This document shows, one piece after another, positions 9,405 through 17,832 of a stretch of DNA of 64,000 bases. The translations under genes and the position numbers were made by a program. The first letter of the stretch is position 1, and every line of letters begins with the position of its first letter. The notes under the pieces are model-generated. The model was not told where the DNA came from, made no database searches, and saw nothing but the letters and a program-made list of their open reading frames with translations. The stretch is from Arthrobacter sp. 260 (GTDB taxonomy: Bacteria; Actinomycetota; Actinomycetes; Actinomycetales; Micrococcaceae). The stretch is from positions 16,181 through 80,180 of the forward strand of contig NZ_JABFOE010000017.1 in NCBI RefSeq assembly GCF_013116745.1, given 5' to 3'.

Positions 9405-9450
9405 AATTCTTCGTTGGTTGGCCGGTCCGAGGGCCGCCACCGACAGGCAA

Positions 9451-9526
9451 GGGTCTTTAGCTCAGCTGGTAGAGCGCCACGTTTACACCGTGGATGTCAT
9501 CGGTTCGATCCCGGTAGGACCCACCA
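9451..9526 (+). tRNA. tRNA-Val (anticodon TAC)
   Basis: Complete 76-base cloverleaf: acceptor GGGTCTT pairs with AGGACCC, the anticodon arm CCACG-TTTACAC-CGTGG gives TAC, and the T arm is ATCGG-TTCGATC-CCGGT. The 3' CCA is encoded, unlike the other four tRNAs in the window. A terminator follows within a few bases. Confidence 0.96.
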
Positions 9527-9528
9527 CC

Positions 9529-9577
9529 AAAACCCCGCCCTTTCAAGCACTAACGCTTGAGACGGCGGGGTTTTTTT
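9529..9577 (+). terminator. rho-independent terminator after tRNA-Val
   Basis: CCCCGCC (9533-9539) pairs with GGCGGGG (9564-9570), with an inner TCAAGC/GCTTGA stem, followed by seven T residues. Confidence 0.9.
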
Positions 9578-9638
9578 ATCAGGAACTGCGCTACCGGTCG
9601 GAACCGGGTTGGACGAAGAGAAGGGATCTACAGTCGCG

Positions 9639-9974
9639 ATGATCAGCAGTGGAACTTCACGCCGCACCTCAGGCGCAGCAATGCTGTGCCTGATGGTTGG
9701 CCTGGTTGGCTGCGGGACAGCCGACAGGGGGAGCGTGGCCGCCCAGGAGCGCTTCCTCACCGAGCTCCGCGAGCAGGCACCCGATTCGGCCTATTCCGGG
9801 GACGAGCAGTTGATTGCCACCGGTGAGCAGGTGTGTGCCGATCTGGAGGCAGGTGCCAACCTCGAGGAGCTGGGCGCCCGCAACCCCGCCGAGAACCTGA
9901 CCGACGAAACCGTTGAACGCATCCGGATCACCCAGGCCCTCGCCGCCGAGCATCTCTGCCCCGGCGCAGCCTGA
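9639..9974 (+). CDS. DUF732-like secreted lipoprotein
   Basis: Predicted small exported protein, 111 aa. The N-terminus has arginines, then a hydrophobic stretch and a lipobox ending LVGC at about residue 25, so it should be lipid-anchored on the outer face of the membrane. The mature part is mostly helical and has two cysteines (VCADL and LCPG) likely to pair, as in DUF732 proteins, common in mycobacteria and of unknown role. I chose the ATG at 9639 because the upstream in-frame TTG has no ribosome site and would bury the signal sequence. It is flanked by tRNA-Val and a convergent acyltransferase gene. Confidence 0.7.
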   Translation: MISSGTSRRTSGAAMLCLMVGLVGCGTADRGSVAAQERFLTELREQAPDSAYSGDEQLIATGEQVCADLEAGANLEELGARNPAENLTDETVERIRITQALAAEHLCPGAA

Positions 9975-10006
9975 GGCACTATCGGCCGTCAGGCTGGTAG
10001 CCGACG

Positions 10007-12022
10007 CTACTGGACCCTGTCGATCTCTTGCCCCAACGGTCCCGCCAGCGCCCTGCTGAACGTGGTGGTGATGTGGTGCTCATCCCGGTAGACCAGCAGG
10101 TCTCCAATGATTGACGGACAAATGTCGGTACAGAGGTAGCTACTCAGGTCAATGAACGACGAGTTGCCCTCCTGCACCGCCCGCTCTTCCGCGGCAATAA
10201 TCTCGCCGTCGAGCGCTTCCGCCCGGGGCAGGTCACAGGCCGCTGCCTCCTCGGTGTTCCGGGACAGGCAGTCCAGCGGGGATGCACTGTGGTTCGGGGT
10301 ATCCGCGAGGACCAGTGCGTGCGATGACCCAGGCAGTGCGGCCAGAGTGGAACGCAAGCCCGCCTCCCACTGCTCCACGAGTGCGGTCGAGGTGTCAACG
10401 GGTGCCACCTCCCCGAAGTTGCTGAGCACCACTACAGCTGGATTGAGTTCATCAATGTACTCGAAGGCGCTCTGACGCCATTCCTCGCACTGGGAGTACG
10501 GGCGCTGCTCGTGGAGGATCTCAATATCCACAGATGGGCAGCTGGATTTCGTGAGATTGTGCAGACGGTAGGAGCCGTCGGTGGCGTAGGCCTCCAGAGC
10601 CGGAAACCACTGAGCGGCATGGGAGTCGCCGAAGAGCACAATGTCCACGGTGCCGTCGGGGTCCCCGTAGACGCAGTCGGTCCTGACCTCGGTCGCAGGG
10701 AAATCGGCGTGACAGCCGTCGTCGTACGTCACAGGAATGCTGTCCGGCGCATCGCGCAGGGTCGGGTTCAAGTTGGCTGGAACGAAGGTGGAGCCATTGG
10801 GGGCCACCTGCAACGGTTGCGACGCCGCGTCCCGGGTAGAGGCGATCGGTGCTGTGCTCTGCACCGCGTTGAGACCGGCGGCGACCGCCACGAACGCCAG
10901 AGACGCGAGTGCCGCAGTTGCGATGACCCGGCGTGAGCGCAACGGGCTCCCCGCCGCCGGGTGACGGAAACGATTCTCCACATACCTGTACAGCAGAACC
11001 GCCAGCGGCACGCTGAGTGCACCCAGAGTCAGGGTGAGGGCCAGCGGTAGCGGATTTTCATAGCCGACCGCCGCCTGCGGGATAACCAGCAGCGGCCAGT
11101 GCACCAGGTAAATCGAGTACGACCAGGCGCCCACCTTCTGCATCGGGGGGCGGCTCAGCAGCACTCCGGCACCGCCCGGCGGAAGGTTGCTGCCGCACAC
11201 GATGACGGCGGCAGTGGACAACACCGGAAGGAGCGCAGCCCACCCCGGGAAGACTGTGTTCTCATTGAGGGCTATCAGGCTGAGGGCGATGCCAGCCATC
11301 CCCAGCCAGGTGCCGAGCGCCGCCAGCCGGCCATTCAGGCGTACCAGCCCGGAGTGCAGGGCGAAGGCCGCCAGGGCGCCGATCCCCAGCTCCCAGGCGC
11401 GGGTCGGCAGCAGGAAGAACGCTGCCGGTTGCGACGCCCCGGTCAGGACGATGCACAGGGCAAAGGAGAGGACGACCATCGACAGGACCACCCAGAACAG
11501 CCGCCGGGTCGATCTGCGCACCAGCAGGAACCCCAGCAGCAGGAGCAGCGGCCAGAACAGATAGAACTGCTCCTCAACGCCAAGCGACCAGTAGTGCTGG
11601 AACGGTGACGGCGCGGTTTCGGCGAGGTAATCAGCACCCTGCGCGGCAAAGAGCACATTGGGGACATACAGGGCGGTGGCGATGGCGTCCTCTAGAGCGC
11701 CGGGACGGGTGGCTGGGGGAAGAAACACCAGCGACGCCACGGTGGTCAGAGCAAGCACTGCGAACGAGGCGGGGATGATGCGACGGATACGTTTGGCGTA
11801 GAACTCGCCAAAGGGGATCCGGCCCTGGGCTTCCAGCATGGAGATCAACTGGCCGGTGATGAGGAAGCCGGAGATGACGAAGAAGATGTCGACGCCGACG
11901 TAGCCTCCCGGTACCGCTGACAAACCGGCGTGGTAGAGCACTACCGCCCCTACCGCTACCGCCCGCAAGCCTTGGATGTCCGGCCGGAACGGAGCCGACT
12001 GTCGGGCGGTTGGTCGCGAAAT
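10007..12022 (-). CDS. membrane O-acyltransferase of the OafA/YrhL family with C-terminal SGNH domain
   Basis: Transfers acyl groups (usually acetyl) to cell-surface glycans or peptidoglycan. An N-terminal acyltransferase-3 part has about ten membrane segments, with the motifs FRPDIQGLRAVAVGAVVLYH and GVDIFFVISGFLI; the C-terminal part is an extracytoplasmic SGNH esterase-like domain with FGDSHAAQW. The first standard start (TTG at 11968) would cut off the conserved RPDIQGL. The frame is open to an ATT codon at 12022 that follows AAGGAG by six bases, and no ATG, GTG or TTG lies between, so I propose the ATT start (671 aa). If wrong, the protein begins at 11968 with 653 aa. The acceptor is unknown. 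Confidence 0.85.
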   Translation of the reverse strand: MSRPTARQSAPFRPDIQGLRAVAVGAVVLYHAGLSAVPGGYVGVDIFFVISGFLITGQLISMLEAQGRIPFGEFYAKRIRRIIPASFAVLALTTVASLVFLPPATRPGALEDAIATALYVPNVLFAAQGADYLAETAPSPFQHYWSLGVEEQFYLFWPLLLLLGFLLVRRSTRRLFWVVLSMVVLSFALCIVLTGASQPAAFFLLPTRAWELGIGALAAFALHSGLVRLNGRLAALGTWLGMAGIALSLIALNENTVFPGWAALLPVLSTAAVIVCGSNLPPGGAGVLLSRPPMQKVGAWSYSIYLVHWPLLVIPQAAVGYENPLPLALTLTLGALSVPLAVLLYRYVENRFRHPAAGSPLRSRRVIATAALASLAFVAVAAGLNAVQSTAPIASTRDAASQPLQVAPNGSTFVPANLNPTLRDAPDSIPVTYDDGCHADFPATEVRTDCVYGDPDGTVDIVLFGDSHAAQWFPALEAYATDGSYRLHNLTKSSCPSVDIEILHEQRPYSQCEEWRQSAFEYIDELNPAVVVLSNFGEVAPVDTSTALVEQWEAGLRSTLAALPGSSHALVLADTPNHSASPLDCLSRNTEEAAACDLPRAEALDGEIIAAEERAVQEGNSSFIDLSSYLCTDICPSIIGDLLVYRDEHHITTTFSRALAGPLGQEIDRVQ

Positions 12023-12134
12023 GACAAGCTCCTTCCCTGATGAATGTCTTGGGTTAATCTATATCAGTCGTGCAACGATCGTCCTCGGAAGGGTTGACCT
12101 CGGTGCCGGCAGGGGGGACACGGCCGCTTCACTA

Positions 12135-12163
12135 TTGGTCGCCGTGTGGCCAGTAGGTATCCA
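12135..12163 (+). promoter_or_regulatory. possible promoter of gnd
   Basis: TTGGTC and TATCCA with a 17 bp spacer lie about 100 bp upstream of gnd. The 243 bp gap between the divergent acyltransferase and gnd otherwise shows nothing distinctive. Confidence 0.3.
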
Positions 12164-12265
12164 GCGGTAATAAGGTGAAAGTACTGTTTCGTGGCGCGGA
12201 GCTCTTCCGGCTGCCCGCGTATCGGCCCCCGACACCCGGGGGGCAAACCCAGTATTGGAGACTTC

Positions 12266-13705
12266 ATGAGTGCACAGATTGGTGTCACAGGCCTAGCGGT
12301 CATGGGCGCAAACTTGGCCCGCAACCTTGCCCGCAACGGTTACACCGTCGCGTTGCACAACCGGTCGATCGAGAAGACCGACGCGCTGCTGGCGAAGCAC
12401 GCCGACGACGGCGACTTCGTCCGCACCGAAACCCTTGAGGAACTGGTCGATTCCCTGGAGAAGCCCCGCAGGGTCCTGATCATGGTCAAGGCTGGCGGAC
12501 CCGTGGATTCGGTTATCGGCCAGCTGGAACCGCTGCTCGAGCCCGGCGACATTGTGATCGACGGCGGCAACTCCCACTACGAAGACACCCGACGACGGGA
12601 AGCCGCCCTGGCGACCAAGGGGCTGCACTTTGTGGGCGTTGGGGTCTCCGGCGGGGAGGAGGGCGCCCTGCTGGGCCCGTCCATCATGCCCGGCGGCTCA
12701 CGCGAGTCCTACGATTCCCTGGGTCCCATGCTGGAGAAGATTTCCGCCAAATACAACGGTGAACCCTGCTGCCGCTGGATCGGCACCGACGGTGCCGGAC
12801 ACTTCGTGAAAATGGTTCACAACGGCATCGAATACGCCGACATGCAGGTGATCGGCGAAGCCTACGACCTGTTGCGCTCCGGCGCCGGCATCGAGCCCGC
12901 CGAACAGTCCAAGATCTTCACCGACTGGAATACCGGCACCCTCTCGTCCTTCCTGATTGAGATCACCGCTGAAGTGCTCGGCCACACGGATGCCAAGACC
13001 GGCAAACCCTTCGTCGACGTCGTCGTCGACTCGGCGGGGCAGAAGGGCACCGGCCGTTGGACAGTTGTGTCGGCGCTGGAACTGGGCAGCCCGACGTCGG
13101 GCATCGCTGAGTCCGTGTTTGCCCGGGGCCTGTCCTCGCAGCGGGACCAGCGGGCCCAGGCACAGGACATCCTTGCCGGTCATGAGGGCACCGTGGACCT
13201 GCCTGAGTCGTTCGTTGAGGACGTTCGCCTGGCCCTGTACGCGTCGAAACTGGTCAGCTACGCCCAGGGCATCGACATGCTCACTGCTGCTGCCAAGGAG
13301 TACGGCTGGGAACTGAAGCTCGACGAGATTGCGTCGCTGTGGCGCGCTGGCTGCATCATCCGTGCCGAACTGCTGGACGACATCATGAAGGCGTACGCTA
13401 CTGCTGACGGCCAGCCGGTGAACCTGCTGCTGGCCCCGGCATTCGCCGAGTCGATTGCCGGGGCGATCCCCGCCTGGCGTCGCGTCGTGTCGACAGCCGT
13501 CCAACTCGGTATCCCAGTGCCGGTGTTCTCGGCATCGCTGGCCTACTACGACGGTCTGCGCCGTCGTCGGCTGCCCGCGGCATTGACCCAGGGCCTCCGG
13601 GACCTGTTCGGTGCCCACACCTACAACCGGGTGGACATGGATGGCACGTTCCACACTCTGTGGGGCGAGGACAAGTCCGAAATTGAAGCGGTGGACACCC
13701 ACTAG
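12266..13705 (+). CDS. gnd: 6-phosphogluconate dehydrogenase (decarboxylating)
   Basis: Oxidises 6-phosphogluconate to ribulose-5-phosphate with release of CO2 and NADPH, the third step of the oxidative pentose phosphate pathway. 479 aa, normal for the long (gndA) type. Visible are the Rossmann motif GLAVMGANLARN at the N-terminus, IDGGNSHYEDT (about residue 103), and the substrate loop GVGVSGGEEGALLGPSIMPGG. The catalytic lysine lies in HFVKMVHNGIEY. ATG start at 12266 has TTGGAG six bases upstream. It stands alone and is followed by a large hairpin. rpiB, acting later in the pathway, is 26 kb away. Confidence 0.96.
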   Translation: MSAQIGVTGLAVMGANLARNLARNGYTVALHNRSIEKTDALLAKHADDGDFVRTETLEELVDSLEKPRRVLIMVKAGGPVDSVIGQLEPLLEPGDIVIDGGNSHYEDTRRREAALATKGLHFVGVGVSGGEEGALLGPSIMPGGSRESYDSLGPMLEKISAKYNGEPCCRWIGTDGAGHFVKMVHNGIEYADMQVIGEAYDLLRSGAGIEPAEQSKIFTDWNTGTLSSFLIEITAEVLGHTDAKTGKPFVDVVVDSAGQKGTGRWTVVSALELGSPTSGIAESVFARGLSSQRDQRAQAQDILAGHEGTVDLPESFVEDVRLALYASKLVSYAQGIDMLTAAAKEYGWELKLDEIASLWRAGCIIRAELLDDIMKAYATADGQPVNLLLAPAFAESIAGAIPAWRRVVSTAVQLGIPVPVFSASLAYYDGLRRRRLPAALTQGLRDLFGAHTYNRVDMDGTFHTLWGEDKSEIEAVDTH

Positions 13706-13710
13706 CTCCT

Positions 13711-13759
13711 CTTAACTAGTGATGGCCCGGGCATAGTGCCCGGGCCATCACCAGTTAAG
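13711..13759. terminator. long hairpin between convergent gnd and cysE
   Basis: Two 23-base arms, with one mismatch, enclose TAG; the inner pairing is GTGATGGCCCGGGCA with TGCCCGGGCCATCAC. It sits right after the gnd stop. There is no T tract on either side, so it is a terminator by position and stem strength rather than a textbook one. Confidence 0.6.
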
Positions 13760-13794
13760 AACCAACGCCGGCTGACCGCGCTGAAAGTGGGGCG

Positions 13795-14382
13795 CTAAAT
13801 GTACAGCGCCGGATCGATGTACTCGGCCGGATCGACCGCCGGGAGAGTCTCCCGTGTGGAGTCACGATGCCTGAACGTTGCGGGAATGCCGGTGGCAATC
13901 GAATCCGGGGGCGTGTCCTTGACGACGACGGCGTTGGCGCCGATCGCGCTGCCGGCACCAATCGTGATTGGTCCGAGCACCTTCGCACCAGCACCAATCG
14001 TTACCCTGTCACCGATCGTCGGATGCCGCTTGACCTTCTCAAGGGACCGCCCGCCCAGCGTGACGCCCTGGTAGAGCATCACGTCGTCGCCGATCTCGGC
14101 GGTACCGCCAATGACCACGCCCATGCCGTGGTCAATGAAGAACCGCCGGCCGATGGTCGCTGCGGGATGGATCTCGATCCCGGTGGCGGCCCGCGCCAGC
14201 TGTGCTAGCAGCCGTGCCGGGAACCGGAGCCCTGGTCTCGCCCACATGCGGTGCGTGAGCCGGTGCACCCAGATGGCGTGCAGACCGGAATAGACCAGTC
14301 CATTCTCGATGGAGCCACGGGCGGCTGGATCGTGCTCTCGCGCCGTCTCCAGATCCTCGTGCAGTCGCGCTAGAAAACTCAC
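13795..14382 (-). CDS. cysE: serine O-acetyltransferase
   Basis: Acetylates serine to O-acetylserine, the carbon acceptor for cysteine synthesis. 195 aa, the short EpsC form common in Gram-positives. The C-terminal two-thirds is a left-handed beta helix built of hexapeptide repeats ([26 protein letters not shown]). The active-site histidines lie in [12 protein letters not shown] and the KRHPTIGD region. The last residue is isoleucine (DPALYI), the residue that in CysE proteins inserts into CysK to form the cysteine synthase complex. GTG start, 22 bp after cysK on the same strand, so a cysK-cysE operon is likely. Confidence 0.94.
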   Translation of the reverse strand: MSFLARLHEDLETAREHDPAARGSIENGLVYSGLHAIWVHRLTHRMWARPGLRFPARLLAQLARAATGIEIHPAATIGRRFFIDHGMGVVIGGTAEIGDDVMLYQGVTLGGRSLEKVKRHPTIGDRVTIGAGAKVLGPITIGAGSAIGANAVVVKDTPPDSIATGIPATFRHRDSTRETLPAVDPAEYIDPALYI

Positions 14383-14404
14383 AGACTACTTTCTGTTGGT
14401 GGGG

Positions 14405-15340
14405 TTAGCCCCGGATATCGTCAAAAAGGACAGTGGAGATGTACCGCTCACCGAAGTCGCAGACAATTGCCACAATGAGCTTACCCGCGTTCTCTGGCCG
14501 CTTGGCGAGCTCCAACGCCGCCCACACGATGGCGCCGGACGAGATGCCGCCCAGGATCCCTTCCTGGGTTCCGAGGGCACGGGCCACCCGCACCGAATCC
14601 TCAACTGTTGCATCCATGACCTCGTCATAGGCGTTCCGGTCCAGGATTTCGGGGACAAAGTTGGCGCCGATTCCCTGGATCTTGTGGGGTCCGGGCGCGC
14701 CACCGTTAAGGATTGGCGAGTCCGCTGGCTCCACGGCAACGATCTGCACCCCGGGCTTGCGTTCTTTCAGGACCTGCCCGACGCCGGTGATGGTTCCGCC
14801 GGTGCCCACGCCTGCCACGAAGATGTCGACGGCGCCGTCGGTGTCTTCCCAGACCTCCTCGGCAGTCGTCGCGCGGTGGATTGCGGGGTTGGCCTCGTTG
14901 GCGAACTGCTGCGCCCAGATGGCGTTCTCAGTCGTCGCCACGATGTCCTTGGCCTTATCAACGGCGCCACGCATACCCTCGGATCCGGGGGTCAGCACAA
15001 TCTCGGCGCCGTAGGCACGAAGCATCACGCGGCGCTCTGTGGACATCGTCTCGGGCATGGTCAGGAGCACCCGGTAGCCGCGCGCCGCACCGACCATGGC
15101 GAGCGAGATGCCGGTGTTGCCGGACGTCCCCTCCACGATAGTGCCGCCTGGCTTGAGTGCTCCGGCCTTCTCTGCAGCATCGATGATGGCGACGCCGATT
15201 CGGTCTTTGACGCTGTTCGCGGGGTTATAGAACTCAAGCTTCACGGCAACCTGGGCGTCGAGGCCCTCGGTGAGACGGTTGAGACGGACCAGGGGGGTCC
15301 GCCCCACCAGCTGAGTGACGTCGTCGTAAATCTTTGCCAT
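14405..15340 (-). CDS. cysK: cysteine synthase A (O-acetylserine sulfhydrylase)
   Basis: PLP-dependent enzyme that replaces the acetyl group of O-acetylserine with sulfide to make cysteine. 311 aa. The PLP lysine is in [11 protein letters not shown] (about residue 44), the substrate loop is [10 protein letters not shown] (about 69-78), and the phosphate loop is [10 protein letters not shown] (about 175). It opens [20 protein letters not shown], typical for CysK. First gene of the cysK-cysE pair. The CysE C-terminal isoleucine supports a physical complex between the two products. Confidence 0.96.
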   Translation of the reverse strand: MAKIYDDVTQLVGRTPLVRLNRLTEGLDAQVAVKLEFYNPANSVKDRIGVAIIDAAEKAGALKPGGTIVEGTSGNTGISLAMVGAARGYRVLLTMPETMSTERRVMLRAYGAEIVLTPGSEGMRGAVDKAKDIVATTENAIWAQQFANEANPAIHRATTAEEVWEDTDGAVDIFVAGVGTGGTITGVGQVLKERKPGVQIVAVEPADSPILNGGAPGPHKIQGIGANFVPEILDRNAYDEVMDATVEDSVRVARALGTQEGILGGISSGAIVWAALELAKRPENAGKLIVAIVCDFGERYISTVLFDDIRG

Positions 15341-15441
15341 TGCTACCTGCCTAGGGTCGGGGGTCGGGGGAGTGCTCGCCGGATCCTGCGCTGCGCGCTG
15401 GGATTCAGCCTAGCCGCGCGGCGTTCCGCCGTGCCGGAAGT

Positions 15442-15966
15442 CTAGTCAATCAGCCATTGAGCGTAATACTTGCGCGCCTTGGCCAGTTTGGGGTTGATGA
15501 TCACGCGGCAGTAACCCTGTTCGGGGTGCTTTGCGTAGAAATTGTTGTGCCACTCCTCCGCCGGGTGGAACCGCGGGAGCCGGGTCACCTCGGTCACGAT
15601 CGGGTCGGACCAGCTCTCCTGGTTCCGCTCGATGGCCCGCTCAAACAGTTCCTTCTGCTCGGTGTCCTGGTAGAACATCGAGGACCGGTACTGGGTACCG
15701 ACGTCGTACCCCTGCCGGTTCAGCGTGGTGGGGTCGTGCGACACGAAGAACATATCCAGGATTACCTCGGCAGGGATGACCGTTTCGTCGAAGGTCACTG
15801 CCACAACCTCGGCGTGACCGGTGGTGCCTGAGCAGACCGCGTCATAGTCCGGATCGGGGGTATGGCCACCGGTATAACCGGAGATCACATCGGTGACGCC
15901 GCGGGTTTTTTGGTAAAGGGCGTCGAGGCACCAGAAACAGCCTCCGCCGAGCACGAATGTCATCAT
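15442..15966 (-). CDS. msrA: peptide-methionine (S)-S-oxide reductase
   Basis: Repairs methionine-S-sulfoxide in proteins. 174 aa with the catalytic GGCFWCLDA motif near the N-terminus, GYTGGHTPDPDYDAVCSG, and GTQYRSSMFY further on; a later cysteine (GYCRVI) can serve in regeneration. The reading frame is open for about 1 kb upstream, but that part overlaps the divergent Nif3-like gene and is not coding; the ATG before TFVLGGGCFW is the real start. The frame has two adjacent ATGs (15966 and 15963), and the choice between them is not clear. Confidence 0.94.
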   Translation of the reverse strand: MMTFVLGGGCFWCLDALYQKTRGVTDVISGYTGGHTPDPDYDAVCSGTTGHAEVVAVTFDETVIPAEVILDMFFVSHDPTTLNRQGYDVGTQYRSSMFYQDTEQKELFERAIERNQESWSDPIVTEVTRLPRFHPAEEWHNNFYAKHPEQGYCRVIINPKLAKARKYYAQWLID

Positions 15967-16077
15967 GCCTATATCAATGCGTTGCGGGCCCAGAAGATTC
16001 CCGACCCGTGCGGCCGCAGACGCCGGAAGCGCCACGAAAATTGGGCCGTTTCTACCTGAGCGGGTACAACTAGAGCC

Positions 16078-16977
16078 ATGGAAGCTAATCCGTTGATGAC
16101 TGGCCAACGCACTACCGACGGTGTCGGGAGTCCCAAACCACCCAGCGTGGCCGAGGTGCTGTTGGCGGTTGAAGACCTCTGGCCCGAAACCTTGGCGGAA
16201 AGTTGGGACGCGGTTGGCCTGGTGGTGGGAAAGCCGAGCAACAGCGCCTCGAAGATCCTGTTCGCCGTCGATCCGACGCACGAGGTCATCAGCGAGGCGC
16301 TTGAGTGGGGCGCCGACCTCATCATCACCCATCATCCGCTGATGATGAAGCCGGTCAATTCGGTGGCGGCAACCCACTTCAAGGGCAATGCAGTGCACCG
16401 GCTGATCGAAGGCGGGTGCGCCCTCACCACCGTGCACACCAATGGTGACAGCGCTGTTGGGGGAGTATCCGATGTGCTGGCGGACGCGTTCGGCCTGACG
16501 GATGTCCAACCCCTCACGTCCTCGACCGGCGGTTTGCCGGAGGAAGGGCTGGGGCGGGTAGGGAACCTGAAGACCCCCACCACCCTGGGAGACTTCGCGG
16601 GAGTGGTGTTCTCGATTCTCCCGGCGGTGGCAGGTGGAGTCCGGGTGGCCGGCGACCGGGATGGGCTTGTGCGCAGGGTTGCCGTCTGCGGCGGCGCCGG
16701 CGACAGCCTGTTCGACCAGGTACGGGCAAGCGGGGCTGACGTGTACGTGACCGCCGATCTCCGACACCACCCCGTCTCGGAGGCCCGGGAGGCAGCCTCG
16801 AACGACCGGCCTTACCTCATCGATGTGTCGCACTTCGGCAGTGAGTGGCTGTGGCTGACCCCCGCTGCGGCGGCGCTGGCCAACGTGCTGGCGGACCACG
16901 GGTTCGACGCCGACATCCGGGTGAGCAGCGTCAACACCGACCCGTGGGACTTCGTTCTCACCGCAGGGGTGCACTAG
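16078..16977 (+). CDS. Nif3-like dinuclear metal centre protein (DUF34)
   Basis: Member of the widespread YbgI/Nif3 family of hexameric proteins with a two-metal site; the reaction is not established, though a GTP cyclohydrolase-like role has been proposed. 299 aa. Metal ligands are visible as THHPLMMK (about residue 85), HTNGD (about 122) and the C-terminal DVSHFGSEW. In many actinobacteria this gene lies beside the zinc-ribbon coiled-coil gene found next here. ATG start; upstream TACAACT sits six bases before the ATG, so the transcript may be leaderless. Confidence 0.9.
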   Translation: MEANPLMTGQRTTDGVGSPKPPSVAEVLLAVEDLWPETLAESWDAVGLVVGKPSNSASKILFAVDPTHEVISEALEWGADLIITHHPLMMKPVNSVAATHFKGNAVHRLIEGGCALTTVHTNGDSAVGGVSDVLADAFGLTDVQPLTSSTGGLPEEGLGRVGNLKTPTTLGDFAGVVFSILPAVAGGVRVAGDRDGLVRRVAVCGGAGDSLFDQVRASGADVYVTADLRHHPVSEAREAASNDRPYLIDVSHFGSEWLWLTPAAAALANVLADHGFDADIRVSSVNTDPWDFVLTAGVH

Positions 16978-17087
16978 GGCACGGTACAGCCGACGGCGCG
17001 CGCCGGCGTTCTGAACGGCGGTGACCGCGGGAGGCGCCGTGCAATAGGGTAGATGGACGGGTAATCGGCAACCGCGGAGGTTTTACT

Positions 17088-17828
17088 GTGGCAAAAGCAG
17101 CACCGGCAGAACAGCTTCGGCTGTTGGAACTTCAGGCACTGGATTCGCGGTTGAACCAGCTGCAGCGGCAGGCCGCGACCGCGCGTGCCAATCCGGCCCT
17201 CGCCGAGCTGGCAAAGCAGCTGGAAGGCACTGACAGCGAGCTCGTTGCGACCGCGACTGTCCTCAGCGACCTGGAACGTGACCTCACCCGCGCCGAGGAT
17301 GACGTGCAATCGGTGGTGAACCGTTTGGAGCGCGACCAGAAACGCCTCGACAGCGGGACCGGTAGCCCCAAGGACCTGACCGCCCTTCAGAGTGAGATCG
17401 CGTCATTGACCAAGCGCCGCTCCGACCTGGAAGACGTGGAATTGGACATCATGGAACGGGTGGACGCCGCCCGTGCCGCCAAGGAGGCAGCTCAGCAGCG
17501 GAAGGTGGAAGCGCAGGAGCGCCTCACCGCGATCGAGTCCACCCGCGACGCCGAACTGGCCACCATCGAGGAGGAGGCAGGATCCGTACGCGCCCAGCGC
17601 AGTGAACTGGCCGGAACATTCGACGCCGGACTCCTGGCGTTGTACGAGAAGACACTAGCCCGCCGCGGTGTCGGTGCGGCACGACTGTTCCATGGCACGT
17701 CGGAGGGCTCGGGAATGCAGTTGAGCCCCGGAGATCTTGCTGAGCTCAAGAAAGCCGCTGAGGACGACATCGTGTTCTGCCCAGACTCGGGTGCCATCCT
17801 GGTCCGCTCCGCCGAATGGGGCAACTAG
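17088..17828 (+). CDS. coiled-coil protein of the CT398/zinc-ribbon family, cysteines mostly lost
   Basis: 246 aa, mainly a long alpha-helical coiled coil (residues ~5-180, rich in E, A, R, Q) followed by what is normally a C4 zinc ribbon. In this copy the first Cys pair is replaced (LFHGTSEGSGMQLSP) and the second retains only one Cys (VFCPDSGAILVRS), so zinc binding should be gone while the fold's other landmarks remain. Function is unknown in the family; association with nucleic acids or secretion has been suggested for relatives. GTG start with GGAGG. It is four bases upstream of the RNase H gene, in an apparent operon with it and Nif3. Confidence 0.8.
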   Translation: MAKAAPAEQLRLLELQALDSRLNQLQRQAATARANPALAELAKQLEGTDSELVATATVLSDLERDLTRAEDDVQSVVNRLERDQKRLDSGTGSPKDLTALQSEIASLTKRRSDLEDVELDIMERVDAARAAKEAAQQRKVEAQERLTAIESTRDAELATIEEEAGSVRAQRSELAGTFDAGLLALYEKTLARRGVGAARLFHGTSEGSGMQLSPGDLAELKKAAEDDIVFCPDSGAILVRSAEWGN

Positions 17829-17832
17829 GCCA

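Noticed and set aside
13711..13759. Inverted repeat as a mobile element end
   Set aside because: A single compact hairpin between convergent genes with no transposase or target duplication nearby.
14309..15445. 378 aa frame antisense to cysK
   Set aside because: Fully overlaps cysK, which has all catalytic motifs.
15967..16974. N-terminal extension of msrA
   Set aside because: The frame stays open by chance through the divergent Nif3-like gene; MsrA homology begins only at the ATG near 15966.
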